In this document: positions 50,709 through 58,765 of the stretch, piece by piece
How the letters are laid out: each line of letters opens with the position of its first letter
Numbering within the stretch: position 1 is the stretch's first letter
Origin: Kribbella catacumbae DSM 19601
GTDB taxonomy: Bacteria; Actinomycetota; Actinomycetes; Propionibacteriales; Kribbellaceae
NCBI RefSeq assembly: GCF_000372465.1
Contig: NZ_AQUZ01000002.1
Location: forward strand, 186,160 to 250,159
Length of the DNA: 64,000 nt
Direction: 5' to 3'
Made by a program: the position numbers and the translations under genes
Notes under the pieces: generated by a model
The model's input: only the letters and a program-made list of their open reading frames with translations
Database searches by the model: none
What the model was told of the DNA's origin: nothing

Positions 50709-52114
50709 GCGTCACAGCTTCCGACCTTCCGGTCGTGGTCATCGGTGCGGGCCCGATCGGCCTGGCCGCTGCCGCGCACCTGGCCGAACGCGGCCTCGAC
50801 TTCGTCGTCCTCGAGTCCGGCCCGAGCGTCGCCGCCGCGATCGACGAATGGCGGCACGTGAAGCTGTTCAGTCCGTGGCGCTACGACATCGACAGTGCCG
50901 CCCGCCGGCTCCTCGAGCAAGCCGGTGGTTGGACCGAACCGAACCCCGGCACCCTGCCTACCGGCGGCGACCTGATCGACTCCTACCTCGCGCCGCTGGT
51001 CAAGACTCCGCAGCTGAGCGACAAGATCCGCTACAACTCGCCGGTCGAGGCGGTGACCCGGGTCGGGTTCGACCGGATCCGCACCGCAGGTCGCGAAGAC
51101 GCGCCATTCCTCGTCCGCCTGGCGGACGGCTCCGAGCTGCTCGCCGCGGCCGTGGTCGACGCGGCCGGCACTTGGCGGCGCCCCAACGTGCTCGGCGGTT
51201 CGGGCATCCCGGCCCGCGGGGAGGCCGCTGCTGCGGCTCACATCTCCCGCGCGCTGCCCGACGTGCTGGGGCGTGACCGCGAGCGGTTCGCAGGCCGTCG
51301 TACGGCGGTCGTCGGGGCCGGTCACTCGGCCGCGACCACGCTGTTGGATCTCGGTGAGCTGGCCGAGCAGGTCCCGGGTACGGAGATCGTGTGGGTGGTG
51401 CGTGGTGCGGACCAGGCTCGCACGTACGGCGGTGGTGACGCCGACGAACTGCCTGCCCGCGGGGCCCTCGGCTCCCGTGTGCACGACCTCGTTCAGGCCG
51501 GCCGGGTCGAGCTCGTCAGCAGCTTCCGGATCGAGGCCATCGAACAGGCCGGTGATGGCCGCGTCGAGCTGGTCGCCGGTGAGCGGCGCGTCCTCGCGGA
51601 CACAGTCGTGAACTCGACCGGGTTCCGCCCCGACCACGATGTCGTCGGCGAGCTGCGCCTGGACCTCGACCCGGTCCTCGGATCCACCCGCGCACTCGCA
51701 CCACTGATCGACCCCAACCAGCATTCTTGCGGAACAGTCCCTCCGCACGGTGTCGACGAGCTCGCGCACCCCGAGCCGGGCTACTACGCCGTGGGCGCGA
51801 AGTCCTACGGCCGTGCGCCGACGTTCCTGCTGGCCACGGGCTACGAGCAGGCCCGCTCCGTGGTCGCCGGCCTGGCCGGCGACTGGGACGCGGCCCGCGA
51901 CGTACAGCTCGACCTGCCAGAGACTGGCGTCTGCTCCTCCAACCTTGCCGACAGCTCGTCCAGCGACGATGCCGCCGGAGGATGCTGCGGCCCGGCACCT
52001 CAGGTAGTCGCGCTCTCCGCCCCGGCGGGCCGTGGTCTCGCTACCGGTATCGCCGGTGGCCTGCTCACCGTCATCGACACCAAGCCCGCCACCGACTCGG
52101 GCTGCTGCAGTTGA
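50705..52114 (+). CDS. Flavoprotein oxidoreductase with CCG tail, ars-linked
   Basis: The 469-residue protein has an N-terminal FAD fold (VVVIGAGPIGLAAAAHLAERG), a central NAD(P) fold (TAVVGAGHSAATTLLDL) and the TGFRPD motif near 310, like flavin monooxygenases and thioredoxin-reductase-like ArsO/ArsT proteins. Unusually, residues 425-429 are GGCCG and the chain ends SGCCS, so the C-terminus carries vicinal Cys pairs like the CCG protein. Its ATG overlaps the M28 stop (ATGA) and its stop overlaps the TTG of the MFS gene (TTGA). Confidence 0.85.
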   Translation: MSVTASDLPVVVIGAGPIGLAAAAHLAERGLDFVVLESGPSVAAAIDEWRHVKLFSPWRYDIDSAARRLLEQAGGWTEPNPGTLPTGGDLIDSYLAPLVKTPQLSDKIRYNSPVEAVTRVGFDRIRTAGREDAPFLVRLADGSELLAAAVVDAAGTWRRPNVLGGSGIPARGEAAAAAHISRALPDVLGRDRERFAGRRTAVVGAGHSAATTLLDLGELAEQVPGTEIVWVVRGADQARTYGGGDADELPARGALGSRVHDLVQAGRVELVSSFRIEAIEQAGDGRVELVAGERRVLADTVVNSTGFRPDHDVVGELRLDLDPVLGSTRALAPLIDPNQHSCGTVPPHGVDELAHPEPGYYAVGAKSYGRAPTFLLATGYEQARSVVAGLAGDWDAARDVQLDLPETGVCSSNLADSSSSDDAAGGCCGPAPQVVALSAPAGRGLATGIAGGLLTVIDTKPATDSGCCS

Positions 52115-53346
52115 TCGAACCCGCTACGGCCGTCACCTCCAGCCCGGCCAGGGCAGGGGGTGGAGGCCGTTCCGGTGTGCCACGCCGCCTGGTCGCAGCG
52201 CTGGCCGTGACGCAGACAGTCGGGTACGGCGTCCTGTACTACGCGTTCAGCGCGCTGCTCGGCCCGATGAGCCGCGACCTGGGCATCTCCACCGCGACCG
52301 CGGCCGGCGCGCTCACCACCGCCGTACTCGTCACCGGGTTGATGTCGGTACCGGTCGGGCGGTGGCTCGATGCTCGCGGCGGTCACGCGCTGATGACGAC
52401 GGGTGCTTCGGTCGGCGCCGCCGCTGTCGTGGCCTGGTCGCAGGTGCAGACCGTGGCGCAGCTGTACGTCGTGTTCGCGGTCATCGGTGCCGCATCGGCG
52501 ACGGTGCTGTACGAACCGGCCTTCGCCGTCGTCATCGCGGTCACCGCGCCGGCATCCCGCACCCGTGCACTCCTAGGAATCACCCTGGTCGCCGGATTTG
52601 CCAGCTCGATCTTCATCCCGCTCGCCGGTCAGTTGCTCGAGGCCACCACTTGGCGCCGCACCTTGCTGATCCTCGCCGCCGGGTACGCGGCTCTCGCGAT
52701 CCCGTTGCACGCGGTCGCACTCCGCCGTACCGGCCCACGCCACCGCACTCCGGTTCCGAAGCGAACAAGAGCCTCAGCGCTGCGTGACACCGGATTCTGG
52801 TTACTCGCGGCCGGGTTCGTGTTGCACTCCGCAGCGCTCGCCACCATTGCCGTGCACCTCGTGCTCTACCTGATCAGCCTCGGCCACCCGCCTGCGGTCG
52901 CCGCAACGCTGGCCGGGCTACTCGGTCTGTTGTCGGTGACGGGCCGGATCGTGACGAGCTTGTCACTGTGTTGGTTGCCGATGGCCACCATTGCCGGGAT
53001 CGTGCTCGTCGTCCAAGGCGCCGCGATTTCGCTGCTGCCGTTCACCGGCAAGCACCTGGCCGGCGCAATCGCTTGTCTGGTCCTGTTCGGGCTCGGCTTC
53101 GGCGTCGCCTCGATCGCCACCCCAGCGATCCTGCTCGACCGCTACGGCTCCCACGGCTACGCCACCACCGCAGGAACCCTGGCCACCCCCGTCATCATCG
53201 CCAAAGCCTGCGCACCGCTCGTCGGCGCCGTCCTGGCGGGCGTCGCCGGATACCGCCCCGTCATCCTCACCGTCGCCGCCGCTTGTATCGCAGCAGGCCT
53301 GTTCATCGCGGCATCTCGACGCGTACCGTCGCCGAACCGTGCCTAG
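52111..53346 (+). CDS. MFS transporter of the ars cluster
   Basis: The 411-residue protein has 12 predicted TM helices with a motif-A-like loop GRWLDARGGH between TM2 and TM3. The TTG at 52111 overlaps the previous stop, which supports this start. As the last gene of the CCG-protein/M28/flavoprotein operon it may export an organoarsenical or a thiol-arsenic conjugate. The 3' end overlaps the convergent flavoprotein gene by 4 bp. Confidence 0.8.
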   Translation: MIEPATAVTSSPARAGGGGRSGVPRRLVAALAVTQTVGYGVLYYAFSALLGPMSRDLGISTATAAGALTTAVLVTGLMSVPVGRWLDARGGHALMTTGASVGAAAVVAWSQVQTVAQLYVVFAVIGAASATVLYEPAFAVVIAVTAPASRTRALLGITLVAGFASSIFIPLAGQLLEATTWRRTLLILAAGYAALAIPLHAVALRRTGPRHRTPVPKRTRASALRDTGFWLLAAGFVLHSAALATIAVHLVLYLISLGHPPAVAATLAGLLGLLSVTGRIVTSLSLCWLPMATIAGIVLVVQGAAISLLPFTGKHLAGAIACLVLFGLGFGVASIATPAILLDRYGSHGYATTAGTLATPVIIAKACAPLVGAVLAGVAGYRPVILTVAAACIAAGLFIAASRRVPSPNRA

Positions 53347-54404
53347 CCGCGCCGCAACTGTCGCGCCAAAGCACGCATGACGAATCGGGCATCGCGATGT
53401 ACCCCGCGCAACGTGTTCGACGAGAACGACCGCTGGAACTCCACCCCCAGGTAAGCCAGCCGGGGATGCGTCGTCGACATCCCGCGCCGGTGCAACGGCA
53501 ATCCGTCCGCGGTCAGCGCGCCCAGATCGCGCAGGTACGGAAGGTGCGGGCGGTAGCCGGTCGCGAACAGAACCGCGTCGACCGGTTTATGCTCACCGCC
53601 GGGCCACACGACCCCGTCGGCGTCGTACGCGGTGAACATGTCACTCCGCGGCAGCTCACCGGACTCGATCGCAGCCTGGTAGATCCCGGTATCCAGCACC
53701 GGCGTACCGCTGAACAACCGCGCCAGCACTGCCGGTGGGAGCAGGTCGAGCCTCAGCCAGTCCAGCCAGAAGTGGATGTCGCGTCCGCCACGAACCTGCG
53801 GCAGGAATTGCACCGGAGCCCTGGTCGCCAGCGTCACATCCGCCACGGCCGCAAGCTCGTAGGCGACCTGAACCGCGGAGTTGCCGCCACCGACCACCAC
53901 GACCCGCCTGCCTTCGTATGGCTGCGCCGATCGGTAATCCGCCACGTGCAGCGCTTCACCGCCGAACGACTCCTGACCTGGGATCACCGGCACCAGTGGG
54001 TTGCCGAACGAGCCCGACGCGGCAATCACAGCCGCCGCCTGCACGGTCTCACCACCGGCCAGGTGTACGTCGAGTCCGTCGCGGGACTGCGTGACGCCGG
54101 CAACCGTCGTACCGGTCCGAATCTCTGCATCCAGGCTCGCGCCGCACTTGTCCAGATGCTCCGCGACCTCATCGCGCACCGGATACCGATCCGGATCGCC
54201 ACCAATCGGCATCCCCGGGAAGCCGCTGAAGCGAGCAGGTGAGAACAACGTCAACGAGTCGTAGTACAACGGCCACGACCCGACCGTGCGCTCACCCGCC
54301 TCCAGCACCAACGGCCGCAACCCGGCGTCCAACGCCGCCCGAGCCCCAGCTAGGCCCGACTGCCCGGCGCCCACGATCACCACTGATTCAGAGGTAAGAG
54401 ACAT
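53343..54404 (-). CDS. arsO: Flavin-dependent monooxygenase, ArsO/CzcO-like
   Basis: The 353-residue protein has VVIVGAGQSGLAGARAALDAG for FAD, VVVVGGGNSAVQVAYEL for NADPH and LFATGYRPHLPYL near the C-terminus, the arrangement of the ArsO/CzcO group. It would oxidise an arsenical or similar compound. It is divergent from an ArsR gene across a palindrome, so it is likely repressed by that ArsR. The symbol is assigned by resemblance and context. Confidence 0.8.
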   Translation of the reverse strand: MSLTSESVVIVGAGQSGLAGARAALDAGLRPLVLEAGERTVGSWPLYYDSLTLFSPARFSGFPGMPIGGDPDRYPVRDEVAEHLDKCGASLDAEIRTGTTVAGVTQSRDGLDVHLAGGETVQAAAVIAASGSFGNPLVPVIPGQESFGGEALHVADYRSAQPYEGRRVVVVGGGNSAVQVAYELAAVADVTLATRAPVQFLPQVRGGRDIHFWLDWLRLDLLPPAVLARLFSGTPVLDTGIYQAAIESGELPRSDMFTAYDADGVVWPGGEHKPVDAVLFATGYRPHLPYLRDLGALTADGLPLHRRGMSTTHPRLAYLGVEFQRSFSSNTLRGVHRDARFVMRALARQLRRG

Positions 54405-54412
54405 GCAGCAAA

Positions 54413-54440
54413 CGTACCATTATATTCTAATATGGTGGTA
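54413..54440. promoter_or_regulatory. Palindromic ArsR-type operator
   Basis: ACCATTATATTCTAATATGGT (54416-54436) is a near-perfect dyad in an AT-rich patch between the ArsO-like and ArsR genes, and it touches both promoters. Confidence 0.7.
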
Positions 54441-54483
54441 CGTAGGTATGACGCTAGGCTGGACGCAACGGGAGGAGTGAGCG

Positions 54484-54819
54484 ATGGCTGCACGCAGCAA
54501 AAGTGAAGCGCAGTCCTGTGCTGCGACCGAGCCAGTCGAGCTGGCTGCCGCGACTCACGACTTCCTCAAGGCGCTGGCCAGCCCCACCCGGCAACGCATC
54601 ATGCTGCTGTTCGCCCGCGGCGCCGAACTTTCGGTCAATGAAGTCGCCGAGCATGCCGGCGTCAGTCAGTCGGCAGCCTCTCAGCAACTCGACCTCCTCC
54701 GCCGCGGAGGAATCGTCACCTCCCGGCGCGACGGCAAGGCTGTCCTGTATCGCGCAGACAAGCAAGGAAGTGCTGCAGCGCTAGCGGACCTCCAGGCCTA
54801 TCTCCAGAGCTGCTGCTGA
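54484..54819 (+). CDS. ArsR/SmtB-family repressor
   Basis: The 111-residue winged-helix protein (FLKALASPTRQRIMLLFARG; VSQSAASQQLDLLRRGGI) has an N-terminal Cys (AQSCAAT) and a C-terminal SCC, which could form an As(III) site different from that of the other ArsR. GGGAGGAG precedes the ATG. It lies divergent from the ArsO-like gene. Confidence 0.88.
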   Translation: MAARSKSEAQSCAATEPVELAAATHDFLKALASPTRQRIMLLFARGAELSVNEVAEHAGVSQSAASQQLDLLRRGGIVTSRRDGKAVLYRADKQGSAAALADLQAYLQSCC

Positions 54820-55010
54820 CAGTAGTGCCCTGACATCCCGCTTGACGGGGTCAGCGAAGCAAGCCGTCCCGTCTCAGCTCAAGCCTTGAACCGCCCGGCA
54901 TGCCGTGGCGCTCGGGGCCGGTTCCTCGGCCCGGGCCAGTTCTAGCGCTACCAGCGCGAGGAGATAGGGACCCAGCTTGGCCACGATCTCAGTGTTGCTC
55001 TAGGCAAGCT

Positions 55011-55040
55011 TCGGCCTGACGCGCGAGCGTGTCAGGCCGA
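55011..55040. terminator. Hairpin between the two ArsR-family genes
   Basis: TCGGCCTGAC (55011-55020) and GTCAGGCCGA (55031-55040) form a perfect 10-bp stem over a 10-nt loop, overlapping the stop of the 120-residue ArsR gene. No T-run follows, so termination strength is uncertain. Confidence 0.5.
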
Positions 55041-55394
55041 TTGTGCCGCTGAATCGCTGCCTGCTTCGGGTAGGTCGCGGTCGAGGTGGTCGGCGTGGAA
55101 CAGTGCCTGGTCGAGCAGACCCTTCACGTGATCGTCGGCGGCCGAGTAGTACACGAAAGTGCCTTCCCGGCGGCCTTTCACCAGGCCGGCCAGGCGAAGC
55201 TTGGCCAGGTGTTGACTCACCGCGGCCGGGGCGGCGCCGGCGAGCTCGGCCAGGCACGCTACCGACGACTCGCCCTGCAGTAGCGCCCATAGCACCTTGA
55301 TCCGGGTCGGGTCGGCCATTAGCCGGAACGACTCAGCGGCCAGGTGGACCTGCTCTTCGTTCGGCATCTCGAAGTTCTCGATCGACGAGTGCAT
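55032..55394 (-). CDS. ArsR-family metal sensor with CzrA/SmtB-type alpha-5 site
   Basis: The 120-residue winged-helix protein has no Cys at the sensing helix used by ArsR apart from one in VACL. Near the C-terminus it has DDHVKGLLDQALFHADH, which fits D-x-H-x10-H-x2-H exactly, the alpha-5 site of CzrA, SmtB and NmtR for Zn, Co or Ni. It is divergent from the P1B-4 ATPase gene and should repress it. Confidence 0.85.
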   Translation of the reverse strand: MHSSIENFEMPNEEQVHLAAESFRLMADPTRIKVLWALLQGESSVACLAELAGAAPAAVSQHLAKLRLAGLVKGRREGTFVYYSAADDHVKGLLDQALFHADHLDRDLPEAGSDSAAQSA

Positions 55395-55423
55395 CCGCCC
55401 ATACTACGACCCATCCGCTTACT

Positions 55424-55435
55424 TGCGTATATGCA
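55424..55435. promoter_or_regulatory. Dyad in the divergent promoter of the P1B-4 ATPase
   Basis: TGCGTATATGCA is a near-perfect palindrome in the 59-bp gap between the repressor and the ATPase gene. ArsR/SmtB operators often contain TATAT dyads of this kind. Confidence 0.45.
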
Positions 55436-55453
55436 TGTGTGCGCAGGTAGCAT

Positions 55454-57466
55454 GTGCAGGTGACCCTAGACATCAGAGCCGCAGCGGTCGGCGGCGAGAC
55501 CTCGGTTTCAGCTCGGACAGCGATCGGGGGCGGTTGGTGGCGCAGCGCCTGGACGCTGCCCGAGGTGCGCTGGGCGAGCGCCGCGACGGTCTTGTTCCTG
55601 GCCGGGCTGGTCGTCGACCTGGCCGGCGGACCGACGTGGGTCTACTGGTCGCTGTTCTTGGCCTGCTACGTTGCGGGCGGTTGGGAACCGGGCTGGGCCG
55701 GGCTACAGGAGCTGCGGAACAGGCGACTCGACGTCGACCTGCTGATGGTCGCGGCAGCGATCGGCGCCGCGTCGATCGGGCAAATCCTGGACGGCGGTCT
55801 GCTGATCGTGATCTTCGCGACCTCCGGCGCGTTGGAGGCGGTCGCGACCAAACGCACCGAGGATTCCGTACGTGGACTGCTCAACATCGCACCCGACACC
55901 GCCACCCGCGTCGCAACCGCAGATGCCGTCGGGGCAGTGGAAGAGACCGTCCGGGTCGCCGACCTGGCCGTCGGCGACGTCGTGCTGGTGAGGCCAGGCG
56001 AGCGGATCGGTGCCGACGGGACCGTGCTCGAGGGTGCCAGCGAGGTCGACCAGGCCACCATCACCGGCGAGCCATTGCCGGTCGACAAAGCCAGCGGCGA
56101 CGAGGTGTTCGCCGGTACGCTCAACGGCACCGGCGCGCTGCGGATCCGGGTCGACCGCCCGGCCGCGGAGTCGGTGGTCGCCCGGATCGCCGGACTGGTC
56201 GAGGAAGCCGCCCGGACCAAGGCCAAGACACAGTTGTTCATCGAGAAGATCGAGCAGCGGTACTCGATCGGCATGATCACCGCGACCGTCGCCCTGTTCG
56301 TGAGCCCGCTGCTGTTCGGGCAACCGGTCACACCGACACTGCTGCGGGCAATGACGTTCATGATCGTCGCCTCACCCTGCGCCGTCGTCCTCGCAACCAT
56401 GCCGCCGCTCTTGGCCGCGATCGCCACCGCCGGCCGCCACGGCGTGCTGGTGAAGTCGGCGGTGGTCATGGAGCAACTCGGCGCGACCACGCAGGTCGCG
56501 ATCGACAAGACCGGGACCTTGACCCGCGGCACACCTCACCTCGCCGAGATCCGGCTCCTCGAGAACGTCCCGTTCACCCGCGACGAAGTGCTTGCGATCG
56601 CCGCCTCGGCCGAGCACCCCAGCGAGCATCCGCTCGCAGCCGCAGTCGTGTCAGCCGCCCGCGCAGCCGGACTCACCCTGACACCCGTCGAGGCGTTCAT
56701 TGCGGCCGCAGGCCTCGGCGTCACCGCCACGATCGACGGCCGGCAGGTACAGATCGGCGCCCCAGTGTCACTCCTGATCGGACGGGTCGGACAGGTTCAG
56801 GCGGCCCGCTCGACGGTCGCCGAGGTGCAAGGGGCAGGAGCGACCGCGGTCGTTGTCCTGATCGACGGCAAACCGATCGCAGTCCTCGGCATCGTCGACC
56901 AGCTCCGCCCCGAAGCGGCCGCAGCCGTCGAGCAACTGACCCAGCTGACAGGCAAGTCGCCGGTGCTGCTCACCGGCGACAACGCCACGACCGCCGCTCA
57001 GATCGCCGCAGCGGCAGGCATCACGAGCATCCATGCCGAACTGATGCCCGACGGCAAGGTCACCGCAGTCCGCGAACTCCAAGCTGCCGGCGAACGCGTC
57101 ATGGTCGTTGGCGACGGCATCAACGACGCGCCAGCCTTGGCCGCAGCGCACGTCGGCATCGCCCTGGGCGGTGCCGGATCCGACCTGACCCTGCAGACCG
57201 CCGACGCGGTCATCGTCCGCGACGACCTGAACGCCATCCCCGCTGTGATCGCGCTATCGCGCCGGGCACGCCGGGTCGTGACCGCGAATCTGGTCATCGC
57301 GGCAGGCTTCATCACCGTTCTGGTGATCTGGGACCTCGTCGGGCACCTGCCGCTGCCACTGGGCGTCGCCGGACACGAAGGCTCCACCGTCGTCGTCGGC
57401 CTCAATGGACTGCGGCTGCTCCGCGACGCCGCCTGGAACCAAGCGCGTGCCGCCAGTGAGCAATGA
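55454..57466 (+). CDS. P1B-4-type metal-transporting ATPase (Co/Zn/Fe class)
   Basis: The 670-residue pump has the TGE loop (204-206), SPC in the transport helix (307-309) instead of CPC, DKTGT with phosphorylated D351, GDGIND-type hinge (VVGDGINDAPAL), and HEGSTVVVGLNGLRLL in the last TM helix. SPC plus HEG(S/G)T defines class P1B-4 (CoaT, CtpD, CzcP). No N-terminal HMA domain is present, as usual for this class. The GTG start at 55454 has weak support; a GTG at 55460 is close. The CzrA-like repressor is divergent. Confidence 0.92.
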   Translation: MQVTLDIRAAAVGGETSVSARTAIGGGWWRSAWTLPEVRWASAATVLFLAGLVVDLAGGPTWVYWSLFLACYVAGGWEPGWAGLQELRNRRLDVDLLMVAAAIGAASIGQILDGGLLIVIFATSGALEAVATKRTEDSVRGLLNIAPDTATRVATADAVGAVEETVRVADLAVGDVVLVRPGERIGADGTVLEGASEVDQATITGEPLPVDKASGDEVFAGTLNGTGALRIRVDRPAAESVVARIAGLVEEAARTKAKTQLFIEKIEQRYSIGMITATVALFVSPLLFGQPVTPTLLRAMTFMIVASPCAVVLATMPPLLAAIATAGRHGVLVKSAVVMEQLGATTQVAIDKTGTLTRGTPHLAEIRLLENVPFTRDEVLAIAASAEHPSEHPLAAAVVSAARAAGLTLTPVEAFIAAAGLGVTATIDGRQVQIGAPVSLLIGRVGQVQAARSTVAEVQGAGATAVVVLIDGKPIAVLGIVDQLRPEAAAAVEQLTQLTGKSPVLLTGDNATTAAQIAAAAGITSIHAELMPDGKVTAVRELQAAGERVMVVGDGINDAPALAAAHVGIALGGAGSDLTLQTADAVIVRDDLNAIPAVIALSRRARRVVTANLVIAAGFITVLVIWDLVGHLPLPLGVAGHEGSTVVVGLNGLRLLRDAAWNQARAASEQ

Positions 57467-57594
57467 CGTTCAGCTCTCGTCCCACGGCCTCACACACTTC
57501 GCTTGGCCGATGTTCGTCTGACGAGGCACCCGCCAGTCAGTAAGAACCTCGGGAAAGCTGCGGCCGCCCGAAGGGGTGAGCTGATCTGAGATGG

Positions 57595-58380
57595 TCAGGC
57601 GAGGAATTCGGTGATGCGCTCCGTCCATGTCGCCACGTCGGCGGCGGTGGCGGAGACGTGGAGTTCGGCGTTGGGCAGCTGGTCGCGAAGCTTATGGGCG
57701 GTGGAGACGGGGTGGAGCGGGTCGGTGTCCCACGCGAGGATCAGCGTCGGCTGGGTGATTGTTGCGACCCTGTCTTGTGCGGGGAGGTCGGATCGGCTGA
57801 TGCCTGTGAAGACGCTGGCGAGTAGTTCGTCGTCGATTGCCGGTGTGAGTTCGAACTTGGGGTAGTCGTCGAAGATGGGTAGTGGGTCCGCGGCGGCCCA
57901 TTGCTCTCGCCAAGCTGCGGGGCCTTGTGACTCGATCGTGGCGGCGATGTCGGAGTAGACGTGCTGGGCGAGTGGTGCGTCGTCCCAGGCGGCGGGCGGG
58001 ATCATGAGCACGAGGCGCCGGAACAGGTCCGGTTGGGCGATCGTGGCGCGCAGGGCGGTGTCTGCTCCCAGGGACGATCCAGTGAAGTCGATCGGCTCGT
58101 CGATGCCGATCGCATCGACCAGTGCCAGCAGGTCTTGGCCGAAGTTGTCGAAGGTGTAGTCGGCGGCGATCGGTCGGCCGGTGGATTCGCCGTGGCCGCG
58201 GGCGTCGTAGGTGAGCAGGCGCCTGCCGTCACCCAGGGCGTCGAGGTCGAGCAGATCGAGGCGCCGCACAGCATCGCGGCTCAAGGGCACGCCGTGCGCA
58301 TAGGCCAGGGGCGACCCGGTCCCGGAGTACTGGTAGGCGATCGTTGCGCCGTCGCGGTCGAAGTAGCTGTCGGTGGGCAT
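57595..58380 (-). CDS. Alpha/beta hydrolase at the end of the copper operon
   Basis: The 261-residue protein has YDARGHGES, the nucleophile elbow TGSSLGADTAL (Ser near 100) and the acid region LAWDTDPLHP. The usual catalytic His near the C-terminus is not obvious (LHVSATAAD). The ATG at 58380 starts the hydrolase; the frame upstream overlaps the HMA gene. It follows the HMA gene by 80 bp and may be cotranscribed. Role in copper handling is unclear. Confidence 0.8.
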   Translation of the reverse strand: MPTDSYFDRDGATIAYQYSGTGSPLAYAHGVPLSRDAVRRLDLLDLDALGDGRRLLTYDARGHGESTGRPIAADYTFDNFGQDLLALVDAIGIDEPIDFTGSSLGADTALRATIAQPDLFRRLVLMIPPAAWDDAPLAQHVYSDIAATIESQGPAAWREQWAAADPLPIFDDYPKFELTPAIDDELLASVFTGISRSDLPAQDRVATITQPTLILAWDTDPLHPVSTAHKLRDQLPNAELHVSATAADVATWTERITEFLA

Positions 58381-58460
58381 CTCTCGTCTCCTCGCAAAGG
58401 CAGGTGATCTGGTGCGCCCCGGCCCGGCTGCGCGAGCCGGGCCGGAGCAGGTAGTGCAGT

Positions 58461-58733
58461 TCAGGCGTGGGCCAGTTGGTAGCCGGCGCCCTCGATGGCG
58501 GCGCGGACCTCGTCGTCGGCCGGCGGGGTGCTGCTGTGAACGGTGACCGTGCCGGCGGCGACGTCGACATCGACGGAGGTGACGCCGTCGAGCTTGCCGA
58601 TGCTGGTGCTGACCCGGCCGGCGCACCCGCTGCACGTCATACCGGCGACGTGGTAGGTCGCGGCGGTCGTCGCCTCAGCGGTTGATGGTGCGGACTCGAT
58701 GTTGACGGTGCCGCAGTTGCAGTCGGTGCACAT
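58461..58733 (-). CDS. HMA-domain copper chaperone with Cys-rich N-terminus
   Basis: The 90-residue protein has an N-terminal MCTDCNCG cluster and a C-terminal HMA domain with GMTCSGCAGR (about residues 31-40). AAAGGAA precedes the ATG at 58733. It directly follows the CopB gene, 32 bp away, and should pass Cu(I) to it. The extra N-terminal cysteines may add a second metal site. Confidence 0.88.
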   Translation of the reverse strand: MCTDCNCGTVNIESAPSTAEATTAATYHVAGMTCSGCAGRVSTSIGKLDGVTSVDVDVAAGTVTVHSSTPPADDEVRAAIEGAGYQLAHA

Positions 58734-58765
58734 GATGTTCCTTTCCTGAATCAAGTGGTCGGGGG

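Noticed and set aside
55297-57459. 720-codon plus-strand frame beside the P1B-4 ATPase
   Set aside because: Arg/Asp/Gly-rich out-of-frame reading of the ATPase gene, without any motif.
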